64,000 nucleotides of DNA from the IMG/VR virus record IMGVR_UViG_3300023202_000205, positions 1 through 64,000 of that record. The stretch is one strand, 5' to 3'. This document shows positions 32,570 through 41,374 of this stretch, piece by piece. Both the position numbers and the translations under genes were made by a program. A model generated the notes under the pieces. The model did no database searches and was not told where the DNA came from. It saw only the letters and a list, made by a program, of their open reading frames with translations. This DNA is from a virus. The stretch's first letter is position 1. Every line of letters starts with the position of its first letter.

Positions 32570-34425
32570 ATCTGGCCCCCTCCGATTGCCCGAGAACCAA
32601 GCGTACGCGCCCGGGGGCGGTACTGTTGGGAACCCTGCAACTGACGCGTGTTACGGCGTCCCATCGCCCGCCCCTGTGCCTTACGGATAAGGCCTTGTAG
32701 ATCTTTTGGGCTAATCGGGCGAGAGTGCTGCCCACTACTATAGTCGCGCCCAGGTTGGAACACCGCTGGCGTACCCAGATAAGGTTTCCTACGTAAGTGA
32801 GGGGGGAGCGCTCCATACCTGTTTTGTGGGAAGCGACTGGTCACTTGGCGGAGGTGTTTATCGCGAAGACCACCGCGATGCCCAGTCACGTTGAAGAACT
32901 GAGCTCCTAACTTGTTTTGAGGCTGAGTAACTGTTGTCTTCGTTTTCGGCTGCTTCGGAGGCACCTTCGCAGCTGGCGAAGTACCTGGCGCGGTTGTGGG
33001 AGCCGATTGCGACTGAGGAGGCCTCACCGCTTCTTCAGTCGTCGGTGGCACATCACGAACCTGCTCAGGGGCTATCGGAGATGGGGGCGTCTTCGCAGCT
33101 GGCTGTTGTGCGCCCCCTATCTGTTGACGTGCCTGATTGTAAAGGTCCGTATAGTTGATTCCCTTTTGGAATCCACGGTCCTGCAACATCTGGCCAGCGA
33201 CCACATGTGCGTCCATCTTCTCACGGAAGTTGGGGTCCTGCTGCTCCATCTGAGCTACCCGGTTCTGAAACCATTCTGGGGGCTCCTCCCCCGTAGTTTG
33301 ATAGGAGCGGCGTAGTGAGGCCAGGTAACGGGGATCGTTGAGCCTCCGCTCTCTGCGAGCATCTCGTGCGTCGTAAGCAGCGGCCCGCTCTGGGTTGGCT
33401 TGTCGCCACAGGTCGATGCTCGACATTCGCTGCAACCCCTGCTCAGAGAGCGCGTGAGGCCGGCCTTGTCGGTCAAAGTACACCGGCCCCCCAGCTGCTG
33501 CCATAGCATCGTCAAGCCGAGTTAAGCCCAGACGCTGAGCGGCCTCCGAAGGACCTCCTAACTCCGCAGCCAACTGCTGTCGCCGGTTCTGCGCCCACTG
33601 AGCACGCCCCTCAGGATCCCTCGGAACTCCCGTTCCCGCACTCATCTCACGAATTAGTTGGCGCTCAATGTCCTGTTGCGCCTCAGCAGAGGCCTCCAAG
33701 TGAGGGACTCGAGTCAGACGCTTACCAGGCTCTCCAGTTTGAGACCATTTGAAGGTACGCCCCTCGGGGTCGATGTAGTAGTAGTTCCCAAAACGGTCGC
33801 GAGCGTTCAGGTTTTGATTGGGAATTGCGTCATACCCCGTGAACTGCGGCAACTCCTGCAGTGGAGCTGTTTCCAGGACCTCTCGGGCCATGTCCCGTGT
33901 TGCTTCCCTTTCTGGCCCCAGCACATCGTCGTCGACTGGAGGGGGTCTACGTACAGTGCGTTCCTGAACCCTCTTCATAGAGTCTTCAGCCGTAGAGGCA
34001 CTCGCCTCCTCGGGGGGAGGTTGTCCCACACTAGCTGCAGCCGCCTCCTCGGTAGCCGAAGGAGGAGTGGCCCCAGGGGACTCACTTTGCTCGGGGTCCT
34101 CAGCAGCCTCTTGTGTCACAGCTCCCATGGCTCCAGGGAGTGCCTGCGTAAGCTCGTCTGCTACTGGTAACTGCTGAATGCGCTCAGACATCCGAGACCG
34201 GATAGCGGGGTCCATAGCCGTAAAGCGACGCTTGGCCAACTCATCTATCCGAGGAGCCAGCTCAGGGTCCATCTGCCCAATCATATTGGGCAGACTACCT
34301 GCGAACTGCTGAAACTGCTTAGCAAGATCCTCATCTGGAGTGAGCGGAGCACCCTGGGCGTCAAAACCAATCAGATTGTTGACGAGCCAGGGTACTTCCG
34401 CAGCCAGCTTACCGAGTCGTCCCAT
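32566..34425 (-). CDS. Large disordered protein with MxRLGKLAA head
   Basis: 619 residues, mostly Pro/Gln/Ala/Glu-rich and predicted disordered (TPPSATEEAAAASVGQPPPEEA; KTPPSPIAPEQVRDVPPTTEEA). The N-terminus MGRLGKLAAEVP is almost the same as MSRLGKLAATRL of the unrelated protein at 53237, suggesting a shared targeting tag. A Tyr/Phe-containing patch (RDRFGNYYYIDPEGRTFKW) may be a small folded unit. Likely an internal virion or scaffolding-type protein; the function is unknown. Confidence 0.65.
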   Translation of the reverse strand: MGRLGKLAAEVPWLVNNLIGFDAQGAPLTPDEDLAKQFQQFAGSLPNMIGQMDPELAPRIDELAKRRFTAMDPAIRSRMSERIQQLPVADELTQALPGAMGAVTQEAAEDPEQSESPGATPPSATEEAAAASVGQPPPEEASASTAEDSMKRVQERTVRRPPPVDDDVLGPEREATRDMAREVLETAPLQELPQFTGYDAIPNQNLNARDRFGNYYYIDPEGRTFKWSQTGEPGKRLTRVPHLEASAEAQQDIERQLIREMSAGTGVPRDPEGRAQWAQNRRQQLAAELGGPSEAAQRLGLTRLDDAMAAAGGPVYFDRQGRPHALSEQGLQRMSSIDLWRQANPERAAAYDARDARRERRLNDPRYLASLRRSYQTTGEEPPEWFQNRVAQMEQQDPNFREKMDAHVVAGQMLQDRGFQKGINYTDLYNQARQQIGGAQQPAAKTPPSPIAPEQVRDVPPTTEEAVRPPQSQSAPTTAPGTSPAAKVPPKQPKTKTTVTQPQNKLGAQFFNVTGHRGGLRDKHLRQVTSRFPQNRYGALPPHLRRKPYLGTPAVFQPGRDYSSGQHSRPISPKDLQGLIRKAQGRAMGRRNTRQLQGSQQYRPRARTLGSRAIGGGQI

Positions 34426-34426
34426 A

Positions 34427-35467
34427 TTACACCGAGGTGATTGTGTCGTCAGCGAAGGTGATCGACTGTTCGGTAGCGCGGGCGGCTCCTAGGGCGTTTC
34501 CTATAGTAGTTGTGATGACGTCTTGCCAGTCAGCACCGGCGTCAGTGGCGAACTTGGTATCGACGGTACTCGTAAAGGTTACACAGATCGTCGCCCCATC
34601 GACAATGGTCTCAGTAGCCCCTGTAATGGTCAATCCGTCTGGGTTGCCAACCGTTACCCCGTAGGTGCCCCCAGTAAAGACCGTTAGAGGACCATACTTC
34701 TTGGCCAACTCCTGGTCGACTGGGTTGAGGGATACCTCCAAGCACGCCTCCACAGCATTCCCACAGACCACCAACTCCTTTTCAGTTACAAAACTGAGGG
34801 GGAAGGAGCTGGTGGGGAGGCCATCAGTCGAGTTGTTATCGATATCGTTGAGCGTGAAGTCGCCAACAAGGCCACTTGGCCAGCTGTGTAGGTTGCCCGT
34901 CGCTGAGTCGTAGATGACATCCACCGTGTCGCTGAAAAGCGCATTGGTGCCCGTATCAAGCGTCAGCTCGGTCTGATCATCGTTAAGCGAGGCAGTAGCA
35001 GACGATAGGTCGATAGCTACGTCATTGATCTCAACGGTGAACCCCGCCACCAGGTCCCCGTCGGTCGAACCAACCGGCTCTCCGAAGAAGATCGTAACGG
35101 TATCGTTGTTACCGTCGTTAGCCCACTCTGCACGCCGGACCAGAGATACCGAGAAATACTCGACGGCTACCTCTCCAGTAAAGCTGTTCGCCGCATCTCC
35201 AGACCCGGCTTCCTGGACCTGACTGGGATCTGCACCCGGATCAGTGTAATCGACCGTCAGAGTCTCTGCAGCCCCAACGGGGGAAACCAGCGTACCTATG
35301 ACAGCATTATCGTCGATTGAGCTGAACGAGGGCGTGATAACCGAGGGACCAGGAGTGATGGTGAAGGTGAACGCGTCCAAATCCGCTACATTCTGGACCG
35401 CCCTATCAAAAATGATGTAGAGCGTCGTACCATCATGCTGGACCGACTGAATGGTGGGCGCAGTCAT
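34427..35467 (-). CDS. Ig-like/SwmB-type structural protein
   Basis: 346 residues built of repeated beta-sandwich units of the SwmB type: APTIQSVQHDGTTLYIIFDRAVQNV, then VEYFSVSLVRRAEWANDGNNDTVTIFFGEPVG. These domains are used in adhesion and as capsid or tail decorations. TAGGAG upstream supports ATG 35467. It is between the disordered protein and a small basic gene. It probably is a decoration or tail-surface protein, and Thr/Ser-rich strands could be glycosylation targets of the GT41 enzymes nearby, which is a guess. Confidence 0.7.
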   Translation of the reverse strand: MTAPTIQSVQHDGTTLYIIFDRAVQNVADLDAFTFTITPGPSVITPSFSSIDDNAVIGTLVSPVGAAETLTVDYTDPGADPSQVQEAGSGDAANSFTGEVAVEYFSVSLVRRAEWANDGNNDTVTIFFGEPVGSTDGDLVAGFTVEINDVAIDLSSATASLNDDQTELTLDTGTNALFSDTVDVIYDSATGNLHSWPSGLVGDFTLNDIDNNSTDGLPTSSFPLSFVTEKELVVCGNAVEACLEVSLNPVDQELAKKYGPLTVFTGGTYGVTVGNPDGLTITGATETIVDGATICVTFTSTVDTKFATDAGADWQDVITTTIGNALGAARATEQSITFADDTITSV

Positions 35468-35476
35468 TGACGGCTC

Positions 35477-35647
35477 CTACTTGTTGCTCTTGCGAGAGTG
35501 CTTTTGGAACAGCTTGCACAGCTTGATCAGGTCGGAATCTTCCAACCAACGGCGGACGGCAACCTTACGAAAGGCGGCGGTCTTTGAGAGCTGATGATCA
35601 GCGTGCTTGGCTAATCCGCGAGCGATTGCCGCATGGGTGACTTTCAT
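35477..35647 (-). CDS. Small basic helical protein (56 aa)
   Basis: A short gene in the gap between 35467 and 35684. Sequence MKVTHAAIARGLAKHADH, then QLSKTAAFRKVAVRRWL and DLIKLCKLFQKHSRKSNK: very basic and helical. GGTGG lies upstream of the ATG. Not recognised; a DNA- or capsid-binding peptide is possible. It would be missed by tools with a 60-residue cut-off. Confidence 0.55.
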   Translation of the reverse strand: MKVTHAAIARGLAKHADHQLSKTAAFRKVAVRRWLEDSDLIKLCKLFQKHSRKSNK

Positions 35648-35683
35648 AGCCACCAGCTTACTGGGGGCGCCCTCTACCGCAAT

Positions 35684-36508
35684 CTACTTGAGGTCAGCCC
35701 GGACCCTTACTCGCTTACGCCGACGAGGTTTCTCGTCCGATACCTCTTCCTTTTCCTCTTTCGGCTCGGTAGACGACGGCTCAAGAGCGCCCAAATCACC
35801 GAGGTCAGCCTCGATCGTCTCCTCCAGCTCATCCCCGTCACCTAAGTTACCAAGATCGACTACCTGCTCCCCCTCGTCTTCATCTACCAGGCTGCCAAGA
35901 TTGGCGGAAATATCCTCTGTCTCCGGCTCTTCGATAGAGTTCCTCTCCAGAGCAGAGAGTCGAGTCTCGACTGTCGCAGGGGTCATCTCGGCAGCCAACT
36001 GCTCATCTAGCGTGAGCTCCTTCTCAGCAGCTGGAGCCTTTCCCTGCTCCATAGAGGCGTATTCTGACGACTCCACGGTGATGTCTGGGTAGATAGCCTC
36101 CGGCTCTTCGATCGTTGCCTTCTCAGGCTCCTTCGGCTTCGGAGCCTCCTTCTTGGTCGTGACCTCTTCCTTCTTGGTACGCCCGAGCTGGCTCTCCACA
36201 CCAGGGAGCGTTTTCTCAGGGGTAGTCTGGGCATCAGGGACTGATGGCGTGGGAGCAATAGTCGCCTGCTCTGTTTGTGTCCGCGCAGACACTTTTTGAC
36301 GGCTCTTAGATCCCTTTACGAACTCGACGTCAAAAACCCCTGCCTGCATGAGGCGGCGTACGCGGATACTTCCTAGTTTGCTCCGTATATCACCCTGGAT
36401 CGCGTAAGTACCCTTGGGGAGCACTGCCCGACGGAGTGGCATGATCTTAACGGGCTGGTTGACCGTGATTACAGAGTGATCAAAGCGTTTATCGACTTTA
36501 CCGAACAT
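35684..36508 (-). CDS. Acidic, disordered structural protein with basic tail
   Basis: 274 residues. A small N-terminal domain (VNQPVKIMPLRRAVLPKGTYAIQGDIRSKLGSIRVRRLMQAGVF DVEFVKGS region, residues 17-67) looks like a DNA- or capsid-binding fold. The rest is acidic/Pro/Glu-rich, then a basic C-terminus (EKPRRRKRVRVRADLK). TAGGGAG lies 6 bases before the ATG. Probably a virion or capsid-associated protein. A dispersed palindrome (36277-36292) is inside the coding region. Confidence 0.65.
   Translation of the reverse strand: MFGKVDKRFDHSVITVNQPVKIMPLRRAVLPKGTYAIQGDIRSKLGSIRVRRLMQAGVFDVEFVKGSKSRQKVSARTQTEQATIAPTPSVPDAQTTPEKTLPGVESQLGRTKKEEVTTKKEAPKPKEPEKATIEEPEAIYPDITVESSEYASMEQGKAPAAEKELTLDEQLAAEMTPATVETRLSALERNSIEEPETEDISANLGSLVDEDEGEQVVDLGNLGDGDELEETIEADLGDLGALEPSSTEPKEEKEEVSDEKPRRRKRVRVRADLK
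36277..36292. repeat. Dispersed palindrome, copy 4 (intragenic, diverged)
   Basis: GTGTCCGCGCAGACAC, imperfect but following the same GTGTYCGCG..R-ACAC pattern. It encodes SARTQ in the acidic structural protein. Less certain than the other copies. Confidence 0.5.
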
Positions 36509-36554
36509 ACGTGCTCCCTACTGTCACAGATACCAAGCCTCTGAGCGGGCATAT

Positions 36555-36585
36555 AAGAACGCCAGCTACGGTAGCTGGCGTTCTT
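36555..36585 (-). terminator. Intrinsic terminator-like hairpin
   Basis: A 14-bp stem AAGAACGCCAGCTA/TAGCTGGCGTTCTT with a 3-base loop, 76 bases after the stop of the Ig-like virion protein gene at 36661-37569, which it probably ends. Leftward it ends in TTCTTATATG, so the T tail is partly inside the stem. Confidence 0.65.
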
Positions 36586-36660
36586 GCAGATTCAAGCAAT
36601 ATGCATAGTGGAGGCGTCGAAAACTACCTGTCTGAGCTGCCGTAAGACGGCCGAGGTGTA

Positions 36661-37569
36661 TCAGGCAACTACCACGTCTGTTACGGCTGTAGGAGCACCA
36701 GCCTGGACGTTTGCGCCGTCGTTGGCGACGAAGTAGACGTCGAAAGTACCGGCCCCACCAGGGTCGATGCCACTCACGCCAGCAGCAACACCGGAATCCA
36801 CCACTTCGGTAGCGGAGGCTACGCTACCCGTCGAGGAGCCAGCCTCCACCTCGTCGACCGTCGGAACCGGGTTACCGTCAGCCACCACCAGGATGAAGAC
36901 AGTAGCGTTGTCATCGACCGTGTAGGTCGTATCGATGAGCGAGCCGCCGCCGTCAGTTGCAGTCGGGCCAGCACTAAAGCTGGGGGCTACCGCGTCAGCG
37001 GTGACGGTTACCTCACCCGTCGACGCATCGATCCGCGACGAACGGCTGAGCTGGTCAGTTACACTGACCCGTGGCTGGAACGTCCCTGCTGTGAAGTAAC
37101 GAACGTCTGTAGTACCTCCAAAGGAGGCTGCTTGCGGACCAGAACCATCGCCGGGTTCGACAACCACATCGACAGTTGGGTTGATGGCGGCGCCGTTGTT
37201 CACCCTGGGGTAGGCACCGGGACTGATATTCTGGGCGGGAAAGCCACTCACCTGCTCAGTGTTCACTGCGGCCGTATGGGAAACAGCGATTCCGCCTTCC
37301 GGGCGACGACGACTCATGCCGGCTGCGGCGCCAGGAGTAGTGTCAGCGGGGAAACTTCCCCGACCACTCAGAGCGACGTCCCCATCCGCTGCGGGAAGAG
37401 TATAGGTGACATCTACCCCGCTATCGCCAGAAGTCGGAGCGAACGTCGTCTCGGCCCCAGCAGCGCCAGCCCCACGAGTCACCTCTGCAAGGCGGTAATT
37501 GAGGAAGGCGCCATAGCCGTACCGCATAACCGGGTTGCGGCGAAAGTGTCCAATGGGTGTACGAGGCAT
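36661..37569 (-). CDS. Virion structural protein with Ig-like C-terminal domain
   Basis: 302 residues from ATG 37569 (MPRTPIGHFRRNPVMRYGYGAF), seven bases after AAGGAG; the frame continues upstream to 37671 without a ribosome site. Residues 30-130 are rich in Gly/Ala/Thr/Asp (FAPTSGDSGVDVTYTLPAADGDVALSGRGSF). From about 190 the sequence forms an Ig-like bundle (VTVTADAVAPSFSAGPTATDGG, VDDNATVFILVVADGNPVPTVDEVE, FDVYFVANDGANVQA). It has its own terminator, so it is likely expressed in quantity. A capsid decoration or tail-surface protein is likely. Confidence 0.7.
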   Translation of the reverse strand: MPRTPIGHFRRNPVMRYGYGAFLNYRLAEVTRGAGAAGAETTFAPTSGDSGVDVTYTLPAADGDVALSGRGSFPADTTPGAAAGMSRRRPEGGIAVSHTAAVNTEQVSGFPAQNISPGAYPRVNNGAAINPTVDVVVEPGDGSGPQAASFGGTTDVRYFTAGTFQPRVSVTDQLSRSSRIDASTGEVTVTADAVAPSFSAGPTATDGGGSLIDTTYTVDDNATVFILVVADGNPVPTVDEVEAGSSTGSVASATEVVDSGVAAGVSGIDPGGAGTFDVYFVANDGANVQAGAPTAVTDVVVA

Positions 37570-37627
37570 ACGAGTCTCCTTACCAGACAAGCCTAGTTTA
37601 GCGAGACAGCTCCCGTTTCTCAAGCCA

Positions 37628-39562
37628 TTAGACGTAGAGCGCCAGCCGCTCAAGAGGTTTACGGCTCTCACACCAATCTACCCAAATAGCCTCAAACCCC
37701 CTCACAAGCCCTTCTGCGATAGCTTCAGGGTTGCGAACCAGCGCCATATCCATCTGTTCACGAAGTGTATTGCGAATCTCCCTAAGACGCTTACGGTTTG
37801 TAGCCAATGCTTTCGTTCGCTCCACAAACTGCTCTGGGTCTTCCGCACCCAACTCCTCATGCCAGCCTAGCTGGCTGATCAGTGTCCACGTCTGCCTGTG
37901 TAAAAAGGTACCTCCCACCAAGGTCATGACAGGTACCCCCATCCACATCGCCTCTGCCGAAGTCAGACAACCTGCACAGGGAAACGTGTCCAGAACTATA
38001 TCGATGTTGTTGGTGTAAAACCGCATCACGTCTTCATTACTTGGAAGCTGGTAGATAAAGTCTACGCGATCCTTGGCAATACCGAGGCTCATCATATCCC
38101 TCAGAATAGTGCGCTCGTGGTCGATGCCGTAAACTTTAATCGAGATCTTAGACCTCGGTACTGCCTTCATCGTGGCTGCCCACAGCTCCAATACTGGCCG
38201 GCTTATCTTACAAGGGTTGTTCAAAGAGCCGAAGGTAATGTGGCCCTTCTTGTCAGCAGGGAGCGGTTTAATGTCAGGTGGGGTAGTCATCGGGAAGTAA
38301 GAGTACGCTGCCGGTAATTCGATCAGCTTTTCCATACAAACATCATCGGCTACCGGAGGCTTCATCCACTGATCGGTAAAGAAGTAATTGATCGTCTCAA
38401 TAGCAGGAGGAGTCATCATCCCCGAGATCCACCCAGCTTGAACCGGGGCGGGCTTATAACCGAACACAGGAAGCCTGTTGTAGGCGGTATGCCCGGCCAA
38501 ATCGACTAGGATATCTATCTGTTCTTCATTGATCAGCTCGGCCACTTCCTGATCTGAGAGACCGTGTACATTGTGCCAGAAGTCTACCGACTCCTTGTAT
38601 TTCTCAGACCAGGAGTCCTCCCGCTCCTTCTCTCGAGAGCTATAACAGGTAAAAATATGCTGAGGGCCTAAAGCCTTGAGACGGCGAATAGGCTCTAGCA
38701 TCAGATTGGACAGGCTGTGCGCTACAAAATCACCAGATACGAATCCAATCCTCAGTCCTGACTGAGCTTTGTTCGCATCAAGCCGTTTAAGTGGGTGTTG
38801 GAAACGTCTCTTGGCTCTCAAGAACCTGGCTGAATATTCCCGACACTGGTCATAGAACTCTTTGAGCGTCACCCCGTGCATATACTGCATGTGCATGATC
38901 AGGTTAGACCCCGTAGACGAGGAGGGTGTCTTCTCGTACGCAGTCCTGAAATGGGTATAGCCCGCTGCCTGCATGCCGAGATCTTTATAAATCCCAGCCA
39001 GAGCACTGTGAATAGCGGCCACCTGCTTCTCATCCTCGATCAGCTCCATAGACTTGAGGTAGTAAGTCAGCGCCTCCTTGTAAGCCTTCAACTCAGAGCA
39101 GACGCGTGCTAGCGTGTAGCTGGTGTTGAAGTCATCACTATTGATCTCAAAAAGAATACGGAACGCTTTGCGCGCTACGAGCCAGCTCTCCTTGTCGTTG
39201 GCCCAGTCCGCGATGCGACGGTAAGATGACTCGTAGCCTGGGCTGACTGGATGCGCTAAGAGTTTTGTGAGAGCCTCCCACTCCTTCTCTTCCTCACCAG
39301 CATGTTGAAAAGCGCTGGCTGCGTTCACATAAAACTCAGGTCTATCACTTCCCGGGCACTGTGCCTGTGACATAAAGAATTCACCTGCTTTGAGGGGCTC
39401 ACCACCCTTTAGATAGGTGAGCCCCTTACAAAGCGTTGCGTTCCCGTCTTCTGGCTTGTCCTCAAGCAGCTCATTGCAGAGCTTCTCCGCCTCCGCCGGG
39501 TAGGCGTCCAGCAGACCATGGATCTGCTTCAGCTTATGCTGGTAGTCCGCTTCGTTTATCAC
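37628..39562 (-). CDS. TPR + GT41 (O-GlcNAc-transferase-like) glycosyltransferase 1
   Basis: 644 residues from GTG 39562, with GGAGGG seven bases upstream. The N-terminal 220 residues are TPR-like helical repeats (ADYQHKLKQIHGLLDAYP; GLTYLKGGEPLKAGEFFM). A two-lobed GT41 catalytic domain follows: LRIGFVSGDFVAHSLSNLML, DILVDLAGHTAYNRLPVFGYKPAPVQAGWI, ITFGSLNNPCKISRPVLELW, and LDTFPCAGCLTSAEAMWMGVPVMTLVGGTFLHRQT. GT41 enzymes add GlcNAc or another sugar to Ser/Thr of proteins; TPRs choose the target. It is transcribed just behind its paralogue, with a 29-base overlap. Confidence 0.9.
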   Translation of the reverse strand: MINEADYQHKLKQIHGLLDAYPAEAEKLCNELLEDKPEDGNATLCKGLTYLKGGEPLKAGEFFMSQAQCPGSDRPEFYVNAASAFQHAGEEEKEWEALTKLLAHPVSPGYESSYRRIADWANDKESWLVARKAFRILFEINSDDFNTSYTLARVCSELKAYKEALTYYLKSMELIEDEKQVAAIHSALAGIYKDLGMQAAGYTHFRTAYEKTPSSSTGSNLIMHMQYMHGVTLKEFYDQCREYSARFLRAKRRFQHPLKRLDANKAQSGLRIGFVSGDFVAHSLSNLMLEPIRRLKALGPQHIFTCYSSREKEREDSWSEKYKESVDFWHNVHGLSDQEVAELINEEQIDILVDLAGHTAYNRLPVFGYKPAPVQAGWISGMMTPPAIETINYFFTDQWMKPPVADDVCMEKLIELPAAYSYFPMTTPPDIKPLPADKKGHITFGSLNNPCKISRPVLELWAATMKAVPRSKISIKVYGIDHERTILRDMMSLGIAKDRVDFIYQLPSNEDVMRFYTNNIDIVLDTFPCAGCLTSAEAMWMGVPVMTLVGGTFLHRQTWTLISQLGWHEELGAEDPEQFVERTKALATNRKRLREIRNTLREQMDMALVRNPEAIAEGLVRGFEAIWVDWCESRKPLERLALYV

Positions 39563-41318
39563 ACCAGGCCCTCCAGGCTGTTCGGATCATGTCACCTAAG
39601 TATTGCCCGCAGGACTCCACATCGCATGCGGGTGATTTAAGGAAGTCCTCTCGAAGAGTACTCCGTAGATGTACTCGCCGCGCCTCATTACGTGCCAGTG
39701 AGACGGCTATCTCGCAGTAGTTTGTCTCATCCCGAGCAATGCCGTCCACCATGCCTAACGCGTTAAGGAAGCTCGCTGAATGGCGGCTAGCCTCAGTCTG
39801 TTTAGGCCAAGTCACTATAGGCAGCCCCATCCAAAGCGCCTCACAGGCTGTGGTACACCCACTGAAAGGCCAGGGATCGAGTACGACATCAATCTTGTTG
39901 TACGTGCTCAAAGACTCTGGAGGTGGGGTAAACCCCTCAAACATCAGCCGATCAGGGTCTATACCGAAGTCTCCCATTCGAGTAGTAATTCGATTACGCG
40001 TAAACTCCGACGCAAATGCAGCACTCTTCATCAATAGCCTGGATTCAGGTACATCTCTCAGAATAGCGGCCCATACCAACAGTACCCCGTCATTGAGTTT
40101 CGCACTATTTGAGAAGGTACCAAAGGTTACGTACCCATTCTCCTTGCTAGGGGCAGGCCCTACGGGTACATCGCCGAAGCCTGGCTGGAAACACTGGTGA
40201 GCGAAAGGCTCGGGAAATCGCAAGACCTGTTCGGAATACCACTGCTCGGTACCTTCTGGGATACTCATTGAACTACCGATTTTATAGTCGATTGCCTCAA
40301 GACCCGTGGTGCCCACGTACCCCAGCCACGTCATCTGAATAGGGGCTGGTTTCTGGGCAAACACCAGTAGGCGGTTACCCGACGTATGTCCGCTCAGATC
40401 AAAGAGCACATCGATTTTGTCCATGCGAACACAATCAAAGAGATCCTCCCCATGCAGCGAGCGAGCATCACGAAATTCTTCGGACACAGCCTCAAAGCGT
40501 TCGGTAACCTCGTCTTGCGCCCAATTGAGAGAATAGCAGTAGATAGCTAAGTCCTCCGGGAAGTGCTCAAGTACCCCCACGAGGAAATGCCCTACTGTGT
40601 GGTGCCGAAAGTCCTCAGAGACAAACCCCACTCGTAGCATCTTATCTGGGGCAGGGTCGTTGTCGTGAGCTGGCCAGCTACTCTTACGAGGCGCCCCGAA
40701 TCGTCGATCCCAGTCAATATGGAGGTCGTAGAGCCGAGACAGCGTGATACCGGGTACGAACTGATGGATGTAGCAGAGATTAGAGACGACCCCCTCGAGA
40801 TTTGGCTGAAGCTTGAGGGTCCGCTGATACATCTCGATGGCTGGCCCGATCAGGCCAGCCTCTTTGAGTGAGTTAGCAAAGCTATTACAGCCTGCTACGT
40901 TGGTTGGGTCGATCGTCAAGGCTCTTCGAAAAGCGGCGATAGCGTGTTCAAAGTAACCTGCCCTACTCAGGTAAAGGCCCGCGTTGATTAGCGCCTCTAC
41001 GTGGTCGGGGTTACATTTGATAGCTTCCTGGTGTGCTCGAAGCGCCTCCGTTAGCTGTCCAGCAGCCCCATAGAACATCCCCAGAGAGTACCACCCTCGG
41101 TCATCTTCCGGGTACAAACTGGTATAGCGTTCCGCTAGTTTGGTTGCCTCGGTGTTACGCCCCCATTTATGCTGGCTCAGTGCTAGTAGGTAAAGTGCCT
41201 TCTGGTGGTTGTGGTCTTTCCTCAGAACTTCCTGGAGCGTCTCGACACACTGTGCGAACTGACCCGCCTGGTACTGCTTGGCTGCAGCAGCGAGTTGGTT
41301 TTCCACGATTGTCGGCAT
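39534..41318 (-). CDS. TPR + GT41 (O-GlcNAc-transferase-like) glycosyltransferase 2
   Basis: 594 residues. TPR repeats with good signatures (KALYLLALSQHKWGRNTEA, GWYSLGMFYGAAGQLTEAL, EALINAGLYLSRAGYFEHAIAAFRRALTID) precede a GT41 domain: LRVGFVSEDFRHHTVGHFLVG, DVLFDLSGHTSGNRLLVFAQKPAPIQMTWLGY, TFGTFSNSAKLNDGVLLVW, LDPWPFSGCTTACEALWMGLPIVT. The catalytic His (FRHHTVG) and nucleotide-binding pieces are in place. It is clearly a paralogue of the next gene but the two have drifted far apart, so the duplication is old or they were acquired separately. Likely targets are virion or host proteins; this is inference. Confidence 0.9.
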   Translation of the reverse strand: MPTIVENQLAAAAKQYQAGQFAQCVETLQEVLRKDHNHQKALYLLALSQHKWGRNTEATKLAERYTSLYPEDDRGWYSLGMFYGAAGQLTEALRAHQEAIKCNPDHVEALINAGLYLSRAGYFEHAIAAFRRALTIDPTNVAGCNSFANSLKEAGLIGPAIEMYQRTLKLQPNLEGVVSNLCYIHQFVPGITLSRLYDLHIDWDRRFGAPRKSSWPAHDNDPAPDKMLRVGFVSEDFRHHTVGHFLVGVLEHFPEDLAIYCYSLNWAQDEVTERFEAVSEEFRDARSLHGEDLFDCVRMDKIDVLFDLSGHTSGNRLLVFAQKPAPIQMTWLGYVGTTGLEAIDYKIGSSMSIPEGTEQWYSEQVLRFPEPFAHQCFQPGFGDVPVGPAPSKENGYVTFGTFSNSAKLNDGVLLVWAAILRDVPESRLLMKSAAFASEFTRNRITTRMGDFGIDPDRLMFEGFTPPPESLSTYNKIDVVLDPWPFSGCTTACEALWMGLPIVTWPKQTEASRHSASFLNALGMVDGIARDETNYCEIAVSLARNEARRVHLRSTLREDFLKSPACDVESCGQYLGDMIRTAWRAWCDKRSGLPA

Positions 41319-41374
41319 TCCCGGGTCTCCGCGAAAAACGTATACCCGAGCTTGCTCATTGTCAATAGTGGTGC

